Shown here in pieces: positions 1-6,727 of a stretch of DNA of 23,283 nt; the first letter of the stretch is position 1, and each line of letters begins with the position of its first letter. The DNA lies in NCBI GenBank assembly GCA_002396125.1, contig DGWL01000087.1, forward strand, positions 1-23,283, read 5' to 3'. The position numbers were made by a program, and so were the translations under genes. The notes beneath the pieces were generated by a model, which did not search any database, was not told where the DNA came from, and saw only the letters and a list, made by a program, of their open reading frames with translations. The DNA is from Porphyromonadaceae bacterium UBA4259 (GTDB taxonomy: Bacteria > Bacteroidota > Bacteroidia > Bacteroidales > Muribaculaceae).

Positions 1-47
1 AACACATGATAAATGATTAAAAATTATTAAAATTCGATGTGTTTTTA

Positions 48-77
48 TTGTTTTACGATAAACAAACTATATCTTTG
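48..77 (+). promoter_or_regulatory. Bacteroidetes-type promoter for the DUF2975/XRE pair
   Basis: TTG at 48-50, a 19-bp spacer, then TATCTTTG at 70-77 followed by C. This fits the Bacteroidetes primary-sigma consensus (-33 TTG, -7 TAnnTTTG) almost perfectly. Transcription should begin near 83-86, which rules out the upstream in-frame ATG at 39 and supports the ATG at 123. Confidence 0.85.
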
Positions 78-122
78 CATCATGAAAAACAAATCAATTC
101 ATCAACTAATGTCTTTTTTATC

Positions 123-605
123 ATGAAGCAAACATCATTGAAAACATTGAAAGTTGCATGCTACATCGCACTTGCGGGCATCACATTGTGGGTACTCTTC
201 TATGGCATCCAGTCCTATTTTGTCCTCACCCAAGGCAGTGGCGAGGGGGTAATCAACTGGGATTCACCACGCATTGAGGTGAAGTTGGCAATCTTCATTG
301 CCAGCCGCACATGCCTGCTGGTGATGGCGAGTCTCTTTGCGGCATTCGCCTGGAACATCCTCAAGCACCTCAAGGGTGGCACTATCTTTAATCGCGCCAA
401 TGTGACGCTGCTGTGGATAATGGTGGCTGTGTTACCCATCTATTCCTTTATTACCGACAACATGAGAATAGCTTGCTCGACTGCCGAACACTTCGACCTC
501 GTGCTCACCGACAACCCATTTATCTACACACTTGTGGCACTGATTGTGGCATTGCTCTACAAAGTAGCCTATGACGCGGCCGAAGAACAGAAACTCACTA
601 TCTAA
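123..605 (+). CDS. DUF2975 family integral membrane protein
   Basis: A 160-residue protein with four likely transmembrane helices at about residues 11-33, 53-78, 93-112 and 133-149, short loops, and a motif KGGTIFNRAN before helix 3. This layout, followed by a small Cro/C1-type regulator, is the usual form of DUF2975 proteins (YoaS/YozG-like pairs in Firmicutes and Bacteroidetes). Molecular function is unknown for the family. An in-frame ATG exists at 39, but the promoter's -33 and -7 elements lie inside that extension, so the ATG at 123 is preferred. The stop is 15 bp before the regulator, so the two genes are almost certainly co-transcribed. Family assignment is from motif and context only. 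Confidence 0.8.
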   Translation: MKQTSLKTLKVACYIALAGITLWVLFYGIQSYFVLTQGSGEGVINWDSPRIEVKLAIFIASRTCLLVMASLFAAFAWNILKHLKGGTIFNRANVTLLWIMVAVLPIYSFITDNMRIACSTAEHFDLVLTDNPFIYTLVALIVALLYKVAYDAAEEQKLTI

Positions 606-620
606 ATAAACAACGACACT

Positions 621-824
621 ATGATTGTAGTAAACTTAGACGTGATGATGGCCCGCCGCAAGATGTCGCTCAACGAGTTGAGTGAGCACGTGGGAATAAC
701 AATTGCCAACTTGTCGATTTTGAAAAACGGCAAGGCTAAAGCCGTGAGACTGTCAACACTCGATGCAATATGCCGGGCGCTTGATTGCCAACCAGGAGAC
801 ATTTTAGAATATCAAAATGAATAA
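621..824 (+). CDS. Small Cro/C1-type HTH transcriptional regulator (YozG-like)
   Basis: A 67-residue protein that is almost entirely one helix-turn-helix domain. The segment MSLNELSEHVGI forms the first helices, ITIANLSILKNGKAKAV the turn and recognition helix, and the C-terminus has the family ending ALDCQPGDILEY. Such stand-alone Xre domains are encoded directly after DUF2975 membrane proteins and are presumed to regulate their own operon, perhaps through contact with the membrane partner. That link is inference. There is no effector-binding domain. It ends 81 bp before the next gene, which has its own -7 box. Confidence 0.88.
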   Translation: MIVVNLDVMMARRKMSLNELSEHVGITIANLSILKNGKAKAVRLSTLDAICRALDCQPGDILEYQNE

Positions 825-855
825 AAAACAAGGATTATTTAGAAAAAAAAAATCA

Positions 856-863
856 TATCTTTG
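856..863 (+). promoter_or_regulatory. -7 promoter box (TATCTTTG) before the secreted barrel gene
   Basis: TATCTTTGC occurs 43 bp before the ATG at 906 and fits the Bacteroidetes -7 consensus. No clear TTG lies 19-21 bp upstream (the region reads TTA/TTT), so the -33 element is weak. The box lies at the very start of a longer in-frame reading frame, which argues for the start at 906. Confidence 0.6.
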
Positions 864-905
864 CACGTTTTTTTACACACTTTAGTTTTTATCAATATAG
901 CGATT

Positions 906-1634
906 ATGAAGATTAATGCTTTGAATAAACTCTTAATGACAGTGCTCATAGCACTGCCGGGAGTGTGCGCAACCGCACAAGACAACAACGAGATCAATAA
1001 CGACTCTACTGAGCGCAAGCCAGGCCATGTGTGTATTCACTCCGACGGAGACCGCAGTTGGGAAGTTTTCTCCAGTGGATTCTATTTTGGGTTTGGAGGT
1101 AACAGTTCACACGGCCTCACCGGCCTTAACAAGGAGGTGGGCTTTCTTAACATCGTGGCACTGGGCCACAACTTCGGCACTCGCAACCGCCTCTCGCTGG
1201 GTGTGGGATATCAGGCTCGCTACATCGACATCAAGAAAGGCAACATGCTTAACAAGCTTGACGATGGCGTAGTAGCCTCAGCGCCATGGCCCACCGAATT
1301 CAGTAACACCAAGTCGCAAATCACAGTGCACTCCATCCAATTCCCTCTGCTTTATGCCAAAGGGTTTAACAAGCACCTGTGGATTTGGCTCGGTCCAGTG
1401 CTCAACTGGAACCACTACGCCTACTTTACCAACCGTCACCGCCTTGGCGATGCCACGACCAACGTCAGTGTCAAGGGCCTGAAGCAACGCAAGATAAGTG
1501 TTGACATCATGTGTGGCTTGACCTTCCGCCACATGGGTATCTACCTGCGCTATAGTCCCATGAGCACCTTTAAAAAGGATTTCGGTCCCGAAATCAAAAA
1601 CACTGTGATGGCAGGTCTCACGTTTGGATTCTAA
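906..1634 (+). CDS. Secreted outer-membrane beta-barrel protein (PorT-like)
   Basis: A 242-residue protein starting MKINALNKLLMTVL, with a signal peptide probably cut after CATA (before QDNN). The mature part alternates aromatic and hydrophobic residues in short strands (SGFYFGFGG, RLSLGVGYQARYI, HLWIWLGPVLNWN, MGIYLRYSP) and ends VMAGLTFGF. A final phenylalanine is typical of outer-membrane barrels. The size suits an eight-strand PorT/OmpA-like barrel. No plug, catalytic motif or peptidoglycan-binding domain was seen. Function is unknown. An alternative start at 861 is rejected because it overlaps the -7 box. The gene converges on the PepSY-like pair across a shared terminator. Confidence 0.8.
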   Translation: MKINALNKLLMTVLIALPGVCATAQDNNEINNDSTERKPGHVCIHSDGDRSWEVFSSGFYFGFGGNSSHGLTGLNKEVGFLNIVALGHNFGTRNRLSLGVGYQARYIDIKKGNMLNKLDDGVVASAPWPTEFSNTKSQITVHSIQFPLLYAKGFNKHLWIWLGPVLNWNHYAYFTNRHRLGDATTNVSVKGLKQRKISVDIMCGLTFRHMGIYLRYSPMSTFKKDFGPEIKNTVMAGLTFGF

Positions 1635-1657
1635 TCAACTCCGGTATTAAAAATAAA

Positions 1658-1701
1658 CAGGCGGTTGCTCCTTGCGTTAAAGAGCAACCGCCTGCTTTTT
1701 T
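1658..1701. terminator. Bidirectional rho-independent terminator
   Basis: A perfect 13-bp inverted repeat (CAGGCGGTTGCTC at 1658-1670, its complement at 1682-1694) with an 11-nt loop. A T-run follows on the + strand at 1696-1701, and the left flank is A-rich, giving a T-rich tail on the - strand. It sits between convergent genes ending at 1634 (+) and 1713 (-), so it can end both transcripts. Confidence 0.92.
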
Positions 1702-1712
1702 CCTAGGGATGA

Positions 1713-2237
1713 TTAATCGTCGACCTCGGCAGCTAGTCGCCGGCCCGAGCTGGAATATTTAATTTCCATCCCATTGTTAAGACTAACCTCGTAGCCGCCA
1801 TTGCGATTACGTTCGAGCTTGGCGATGACGGCACCTTTATAGGCTGCCTTAACATCGGCGGCAATGGCTTGCGGAACTAGAGCAGCAGGCACACTTGTGC
1901 CATAGCACTCTATTTCCTTCCAGTTTCCATTGCGTTCAAACTCGATTTTCTCGCCACTCTCAAGTCGAACGGTAAAATCATCGTTATCGGCGGTGGAAAC
2001 TGACACTTTCTTGCCGGCAAAGTTGCTGCTAAGCAAGTTCTTTGCCTCTTGAGGTAGATTATCAAGAGCCACTTGCCTGTCGTCGTCGCCCATCACGGCA
2101 TCGCCTGTTGCAGGCTGAGCCTGCTCAACCGCCTGATTTTGTTGAGCGGCAGGGATAGTCTGGCCTCCATGATTATTACACGACGAGGCCATCCAACAGC
2201 ATGCCAGAACAGCTACTAAAAATCCTGCTTTTCTCAT
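1713..2237 (-). CDS. PepSY-like (BLIP-like fold) lipoprotein
   Basis: A 174-residue protein with a lipoprotein signal peptide; the lipidated cysteine is probably Cys20 in MASSCNN. A Gln/Ala-rich linker follows to about residue 50, then two related repeats of the Bacteroidetes PepSY_like family. The first contains LPQEAKNLLSSNFAG and FTVRLESGEKIEFERNG; the second runs from about VPQAIAADVKAAY to GGYEVSLNNGMEIKYS. Related proteins have beta-lactamase-inhibitor-like folds, and their function is largely unknown. It follows its paralogue by 24 bp in the same direction and ends at the bidirectional terminator. The paralogue has an ordinary signal peptide, so the two probably sit in different places in the envelope. 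Confidence 0.82.
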   Translation of the reverse strand: MRKAGFLVAVLACCWMASSCNNHGGQTIPAAQQNQAVEQAQPATGDAVMGDDDRQVALDNLPQEAKNLLSSNFAGKKVSVSTADNDDFTVRLESGEKIEFERNGNWKEIECYGTSVPAALVPQAIAADVKAAYKGAVIAKLERNRNGGYEVSLNNGMEIKYSSSGRRLAAEVDD

Positions 2238-2261
2238 ATTTAGAGTATTTAGAGCAACAAA

Positions 2262-2693
2262 TTAATCGTCAAAGCCTATTACTTGGAAAAGGCTGTTGAA
2301 CTCAATCTCCATGCCATTGTTCAATTTCACTTCATAGCCACGGCGATCTTGTTCAATTTTGATGATTGTTGTTGCCGGATAAGACTTCTTGACGGCATCC
2401 TTGATTTTCTCAGGAACGAGCACTGCAGGCACGCCATTAGTATAAGATTCAATAGACTTCCATGTTCCATCCTTGCGGAATTCAATCTTCTCGCCGCTCT
2501 CGAAATAAATCTCATAGTCATCCCAATCGGCAGTTACAATCATGGGAACCTTGTTGCCAAAGTGAGCTTTAACAAGTTCTTTAGACTGCTGTGGCAGCTC
2601 CTGGAATGTAATAACACGGTCGTTGTCGGCCTTTGCCACAAAACCAACTGTCAGCATGATGGCTAATAAAACAAATGACTTGATTGTTTTCAT
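2262..2693 (-). CDS. PepSY-like (BLIP-like fold) periplasmic protein
   Basis: A 143-residue protein from MKTIKSFVLL with a cleavable signal peptide (cut probably after FVAKA, before DNDRV). The mature part is essentially the PepSY_like unit: LPQQSKELVKAHFGNK, YEIYFESGEKIEFRKDG, VPAVLVPEKIKDAVKKSYP, RGYEVKLNNGMEIEFNS. These blocks align collinearly with the downstream lipoprotein, so the pair arose by tandem duplication. An ATG four codons upstream (2705) is possible, but the Met-Lys start gives the normal signal-peptide form. This is the first gene of the pair. No convincing promoter was found in the AT-rich upstream region. No ligand is known. Confidence 0.82.
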   Translation of the reverse strand: MKTIKSFVLLAIMLTVGFVAKADNDRVITFQELPQQSKELVKAHFGNKVPMIVTADWDDYEIYFESGEKIEFRKDGTWKSIESYTNGVPAVLVPEKIKDAVKKSYPATTIIKIEQDRRGYEVKLNNGMEIEFNSLFQVIGFDD

Positions 2694-2798
2694 AATAATT
2701 GCCATTTATAATTAATATCATTAACTTAAACGTCAAAAGAATTGCTATTAGCACATTACTCAGTCAATTTTTTTGTTAAAAATTTTTAATCCCGTTTT

Positions 2799-3734
2799 TC
2801 ACACCATTGACCTTGGGAAAAGATTGAGGAAAACCGTGGGGAACGGAGTCTCAAACTCTAGCTCCTCACCGGTGATGGGATGCATAAAGGCCAAGCGGAA
2901 GGCATGCAGCCCCAAGCGGCCCAGCGAGTTGTCGGTGCTGCCATACTTGTGGTCGCCCACAATGGGATGCCCAAGCGACTCCATGTGAACACGAATCTGG
3001 TTCTTGCGGCCAGTGTTGAGATGTAACTCAATGAGCGAGTAGTCATCATTGCTGTCGAGCAACCACCAGTCGGTGCTAGCCCACTTGCCACCGTTATTGA
3101 ACGGACTGGTCACCACCTTGCGAGTGACAGTATCACGTAGCCAACTCTCAATGTGCCCGTGATCTTCTTCCATGGGGCCCTCGACCACAGCAACATAGCG
3201 GCGGTCGCGCACGTGAGCGTGCCAGTTATTTACGAGCAACTGCTGCACTTCCACGCTCTTGGCATAGACCATCACGCCCGATGTGCGCGTGTCGAGGCGG
3301 TGCACCACATGAGCCGTGCAGCGCTGCTTGGTTGAGGCGAAATACTGGTCGAGCAATATCTTTATGTTCAAGCTTCCGCGTCCCACCCCCATTGAGAGCA
3401 CGCCATCGGCCTTGTCAATTACAATCAAGTGCTCGTCCTCATATAGGATGGCAAAGAACTGGTCAAAATTTCTCATAGGCATGTAGCGCGGATTCTTGGT
3501 AATCTCCACCACCATGTCGGGCTTTACCAGGAAATTATATTGCTTCTCAACGTTGCCATCCACTTTCACAAGTTCGTGGCTCAGAAGTCCTTTGGCCTTG
3601 TTGCGGCTAATGCCATCAAGCTTCTTGAGCACAAAGTCGAGCAACTCCATTTCAGCATCGGCAAGAAATGTGGTCACCTTCATTTGGCTGCGAGGCACTC
3701 GCGGGCCATTAAACATAAAACGCCTATTTTTCAT
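2799..3734 (-). CDS. RluA-family 23S rRNA pseudouridine synthase with S4 domain
   Basis: A 311-residue enzyme that isomerises uridine to pseudouridine in RNA, probably 23S rRNA. An S4 RNA-binding domain spans about residues 27-75 (LLDFVLKKLDGISRNKAKGLLSHELVKVDG is split around it). The catalytic motif HRLDTRTSG is at 145-153, with the nucleophilic aspartate at 148. NTGRKNQIRVHM and LGLHAFRLAF are the later family motifs. Length is normal for RluA/RluC/RluD-type enzymes. The exact target uridine cannot be told from sequence, so no gene symbol is given. The gene lies downstream of the dnaJ operon but beyond its terminator, so it is probably transcribed separately. Confidence 0.92.
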   Translation of the reverse strand: MKNRRFMFNGPRVPRSQMKVTTFLADAEMELLDFVLKKLDGISRNKAKGLLSHELVKVDGNVEKQYNFLVKPDMVVEITKNPRYMPMRNFDQFFAILYEDEHLIVIDKADGVLSMGVGRGSLNIKILLDQYFASTKQRCTAHVVHRLDTRTSGVMVYAKSVEVQQLLVNNWHAHVRDRRYVAVVEGPMEEDHGHIESWLRDTVTRKVVTSPFNNGGKWASTDWWLLDSNDDYSLIELHLNTGRKNQIRVHMESLGHPIVGDHKYGSTDNSLGRLGLHAFRLAFMHPITGEELEFETPFPTVFLNLFPRSMV

Positions 3735-3800
3735 TTAGCTCAAATTTTTATAAGATTGTGTAAGATTTTATAAGGTGGCACCATTATCTCTATTGTGCCT

Positions 3801-3834
3801 AAAAACGCCTCACATCTCATGAAGATGGGGGGCG
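3801..3834 (-). terminator. Rho-independent terminator of the grpE-dnaJ operon
   Basis: Read on the - strand, a stem is formed by CGCC/GGCG (3831-3834 with 3806-3809) and CATCT/AGATG (3823-3827 with 3813-3817). A three-base internal loop separates the two parts and a 5-nt loop caps the stem. TTTTT follows (3801-3805 on the + strand). It lies 26 bp after the dnaJ stop. Confidence 0.75.
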
Positions 3835-3859
3835 CTGTGATATAATGTGACAATAAGTC

Positions 3860-5026
3860 TTAATCAAACATGTGTCTCAACCGGCTGAAGATGCGCTCCT
3901 TGGTCGACGTGCTGGGCTTGAACGACGACGACTCGCGCAAAGCCTCAACAGCACGCTTCTCGCTAGCATTCAAGTTCTCGGGGACATAAACCATCACGTT
4001 CACAAGCAAGTCGCCATTACCATAGCCATTGACCGAGGGCAAACCCTTGCCTCGCAGCCTTAGCACCTTGCCTGGCTGAGTGCCGGGCTCGATAGTAACG
4101 CGAGCACGACCGTCAACGGTGGGAATCTCCACCTTGCCTCCAAGAGCTGCTGTGGGGAAGTCGATCATCAGGTTGTAGATTAAATCTTGGTCGTCGCGAA
4201 TGAGATGCTCATCACGTTGCTCCTCAATAACAATTTGCAAATCGCCCGGAACACCACCTCCAGGGGCATCGTTGCCCTTGCCACGCATGTTCAAAATCAT
4301 GCCTTCCTTAACGCCAGCGGGAATGCTGATTGTAACAACCTCCTCACGGCGCACAAGACCCCGACCGCCACACTCGGGGCAACGCTCCTTGATGTGCTTG
4401 CCGCTGCCGCCGCATGAACTGCATGCGCTCTGCGTCTGCATTTGACCCAATATAGTGCGGCGAATGCGCACCTCCACTCCACTTCCATGACAAGTGGGAC
4501 ACGTCTCCAGTGCTGTGCCGTTCTTAGCACCGGTGCCTTTACATGCCTGGCATGAAACCTGACGTGGTATTTTTATCTTCTTCTCGGTGCCTTTAGCCAC
4601 CTCTTGCAAAGTGACCTTCACTCGCACTCGCAAGTTGGTGCCGTGACTTACAGTAGCTCCATGACCGGCATCACCAAAGCCGCCAAAACCGCCACCGAAG
4701 CCAAAGCCGCCAAACAGGTCGCCAAACTGACGGAAGATGTCCTCCATCGACATGCCTCCACCCGAGAAGCCTCCGCCACCCATCTGGTCGTAACCATCAG
4801 GTCCAAGCTGGTCGTAGCGCGCACGCTTGTCGGGGTTGCTGAGCACATCATAGGCCTCGGCAGCCTCCTTAAATTTTTCTTCGGCTTCTTTCTTCTCAGC
4901 ATCGGTTTTCCCTTGTTGGCGATCGGGATGATACTTGATGGCGAGCTTGCGATAAGCCTTCTTGAGCGCATCGGCATCAGCATTGCGGTCAACACCCAGA
5001 ACTTCGTAAAAATCTCTCTTTGCCAT
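3860..5026 (-). CDS. dnaJ: Chaperone protein DnaJ (Hsp40)
   Basis: A 388-residue cytoplasmic co-chaperone that delivers unfolded clients to DnaK and stimulates its ATPase. The J domain covers residues 1-72 with the essential HPD at 33-35. The Gly/Phe-rich linker is about 82-125. Four zinc-binding CxxCxGxG repeats follow, with cysteines at 159/162, 176/179, 202/205 and 216/219, all present. The C-terminal client-binding domains contain IPAGVKEGMILNMRGKG and TQPGKVLRLRGKGLP. This is a full-length type I DnaJ. It follows grpE by 65 bp on the same strand. dnaK is not in the window, as is usual in Bacteroidales. Slight Ser/Thr enrichment near the C-terminus is unremarkable. Confidence 0.98.
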   Translation of the reverse strand: MAKRDFYEVLGVDRNADADALKKAYRKLAIKYHPDRQQGKTDAEKKEAEEKFKEAAEAYDVLSNPDKRARYDQLGPDGYDQMGGGGFSGGGMSMEDIFRQFGDLFGGFGFGGGFGGFGDAGHGATVSHGTNLRVRVKVTLQEVAKGTEKKIKIPRQVSCQACKGTGAKNGTALETCPTCHGSGVEVRIRRTILGQMQTQSACSSCGGSGKHIKERCPECGGRGLVRREEVVTISIPAGVKEGMILNMRGKGNDAPGGGVPGDLQIVIEEQRDEHLIRDDQDLIYNLMIDFPTAALGGKVEIPTVDGRARVTIEPGTQPGKVLRLRGKGLPSVNGYGNGDLLVNVMVYVPENLNASEKRAVEALRESSSFKPSTSTKERIFSRLRHMFD

Positions 5027-5091
5027 AATTCAATTATTTAATGCATAATTCTAATGACCTCAAAACCAAGTTGACTCACATGTGTGGCTCC

Positions 5092-5682
5092 TTATTGTCC
5101 CACAACCACCTTGGCGTGGCGAAGCACCTTGTCATTCAGCATGTAGCCCTTGAGCACAGTGTCAATCACGCGCCCCTTTTGATCCTCGCTTGGCGCAGGG
5201 AAGGTGGTTACAGCCTCATGTACATCGGTGTCAAACAGTTCGCCGGTCGACACAATCGGTTCCACACCATTGCTCTTGAGATAGCTCATGAGCTTGTTGT
5301 GAATGAGGTCAACCCCCTCTTTCAGGCTGTCGAGGTCGCCACCTTGATTGATAGCGTCAATAGCGCGCTCTATATCGTCAACCACCGGCAAAATGCCATC
5401 AAGCACTTTTTGCCCACCGTTTTTGATGAGGTCCTGCTTTTCCTGCAGGGTGCGGCGGCGGTAGTTCTCAAAGTCGGCCATGAGGAAAAGATATTCTTTC
5501 TTCTCCTTTTCCAGCTGCTCCTCGAGTTGTGCGATGCGTTCCTCGGGAGTGGGCTCGGCAGGTTCTTCCTGCTGCTGTGCCTCTTGCTCTTGGGCGTCAA
5601 CCTCTTGCTCTATATTTTCATTGAGCTCAGTCTCCTCAACCGGCTCCTCGTTTTTCTTGTTCTTTTCTTCTTTTTTAGACAT
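5092..5682 (-). CDS. grpE: Nucleotide exchange factor GrpE
   Basis: A 196-residue exchange factor that releases ADP from DnaK. An acidic, Glu/Gln-rich N-terminus to about residue 65 leads into the long dimerising coiled coil (ERIAQLEEQLEKEKKEYLF), then LMADFENYRRRT and the C-terminal beta domain. The latter has the family signature around VHEAVTTFP and VLRHAKVVVGQ. Start: the reading frame extends 21 codons further to 5745, but the MSKKEEKN start at 5682 gives the standard charged N-terminus, and the extension reads as AT-rich leader. It is 65 bp upstream of dnaJ and 85 bp after ispE, and may be partly co-transcribed with ispE. No CIRCE element was seen. Confidence 0.97.
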   Translation of the reverse strand: MSKKEEKNKKNEEPVEETELNENIEQEVDAQEQEAQQQEEPAEPTPEERIAQLEEQLEKEKKEYLFLMADFENYRRRTLQEKQDLIKNGGQKVLDGILPVVDDIERAIDAINQGGDLDSLKEGVDLIHNKLMSYLKSNGVEPIVSTGELFDTDVHEAVTTFPAPSEDQKGRVIDTVLKGYMLNDKVLRHAKVVVGQ

Positions 5683-5767
5683 ATCGTTTTGTTTATTTTT
5701 ATCGGTTATTTTTACCAAGACATTCTCATGCAAAAACCTTGCCACACAACATTAATAAAACATGCCG

Positions 5768-6589
5768 CTACAGCGCTATGACATAATCGGTGCCAGACGC
5801 GAATGCGCCCCTCAACTTTTCTGCCATATTGGCACTGCTGAATATGCCAAATATTGATGAACCCGACCCCGACATTGACGCATAAATAGCACCCGCATCC
5901 CCAATGGTTTTCTTGATATTGGCCAGCTCGGGATAAGAGGTGAAAACACTTGGTTCAAAATCGTTCTTCACCACCCCATTCCACAGGTCGACAGCAGTTG
6001 CCACATCGGCGCGCAAGTCGCTGGTGCTTGGGGCAGGCATCACGCATGAGTAGGCCACGCGGGTGGGCACGCTCACGTTGGGCTTAATCAAGTAGAGCCA
6101 CAGGCCATTGAGGTCAACTTCGATGGGTGATAGGACATCGCCAATGCCGGTCGCCATCATGGGTGTATCATAGATGAAGAATGGGCAGTCGGCACCCAGC
6201 GATGCTGCAAGGTGTGCGAGCTCATCTTTCTCAACCGCTAGACTAAACATCTCATTGAGCATGCGCATAGTGAATGACGCATCGCTTGAGCCACCGCCCA
6301 GACCGGCACCATCGGGAATGTGCTTGTAGAGGTAGATGTCGACCTCGGGCACCTGGTAGCGCTGCTGCATGAGTCGCAACGCCTTCATCACCAAGTTTTT
6401 CTCAACAGGACAGTCAACCGGGTTGCCATAGGTGGTGAGTGTTGACTCTTTTCCCCGTGCCGGCACAATCTCCAGCACATCGGTCAACGCTATAGGATAA
6501 AACACCGTTTCCAAGTTGTGATAACCGTCGCATCGACGCTCCACTATGTTCAAGCCCAAGTTGATTTTTGCATTAGGAAATGTTATCAT
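5768..6589 (-). CDS. ispE: 4-diphosphocytidyl-2-C-methyl-D-erythritol kinase
   Basis: A 273-residue GHMP-family kinase of the non-mevalonate (MEP) isoprenoid pathway. It phosphorylates CDP-methylerythritol at the 2-hydroxyl using ATP. The N-terminal NAKINLGLNIVERRCDGYHN carries the catalytic Lys8 and substrate loop. The phosphate-binding loop IPDGAGLGGGSSDA is at 91-104, LGADCPFF follows, and the C-terminal GHMP motif is SMSGSGSSIFGIF. Length is normal. The gene has a good promoter of its own at 6621-6651. The pathway partner ispD lies about 6 kb away on the other strand with recG, so the two MEP genes here are not in one operon. Confidence 0.97.
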   Translation of the reverse strand: MITFPNAKINLGLNIVERRCDGYHNLETVFYPIALTDVLEIVPARGKESTLTTYGNPVDCPVEKNLVMKALRLMQQRYQVPEVDIYLYKHIPDGAGLGGGSSDASFTMRMLNEMFSLAVEKDELAHLAASLGADCPFFIYDTPMMATGIGDVLSPIEVDLNGLWLYLIKPNVSVPTRVAYSCVMPAPSTSDLRADVATAVDLWNGVVKNDFEPSVFTSYPELANIKKTIGDAGAIYASMSGSGSSIFGIFSSANMAEKLRGAFASGTDYVIAL

Positions 6590-6620
6590 CAGTGCTAATC
6601 TAGTTTCTAAAAAATCGGTG

Positions 6621-6651
6621 CAAAGGTAATCAATAATGTTGACAATAGCAA
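6621..6651 (-). promoter_or_regulatory. Promoter of ispE
   Basis: On the - strand, TTG (complement of 6649-6651), a 20-bp spacer, then TACCTTTG (complement of 6621-6628) followed by C. This fits the Bacteroidetes -33/-7 consensus. It lies 31 bp upstream of the ispE ATG and begins 2 bp after the upstream terminator stem. Confidence 0.82.
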
Positions 6652-6652
6652 G

Positions 6653-6692
6653 AACACCCCATGATGCCTGTTTTTCATCATGGGGTGTTTTT
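6653..6692. terminator. Hairpin terminator after the dockerin protein gene
   Basis: A perfect 14-bp inverted repeat (AACACCCCATGATG at 6653-6666, complement at 6676-6689) with a 9-nt loop. The T-run TTTTT is on the + strand side. On the - strand, where the upstream gene ends at 6728, the tail is only moderately U-rich (GTTCTTG). Position still suggests that it ends the - strand transcript just before the ispE promoter. Confidence 0.7.
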
Positions 6693-6727
6693 CTTCAGGG
6701 GTGTAAAATTGGATTAGCGACCGGTTA

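Noticed and set aside
2776..2789. Perfect palindrome TTAAAAATTTTTAA
   Set aside because: It is AT-only in an AT-rich gap, and chance is a sufficient explanation.
6590..6600. TTAGCACT on the - strand upstream of ispE, resembling half of a CIRCE heat-shock operator near grpE/dnaJ
   Set aside because: The second half-site (GAGTGCTAA) is missing at the required 9-bp spacing, and it lies before ispE rather than grpE.
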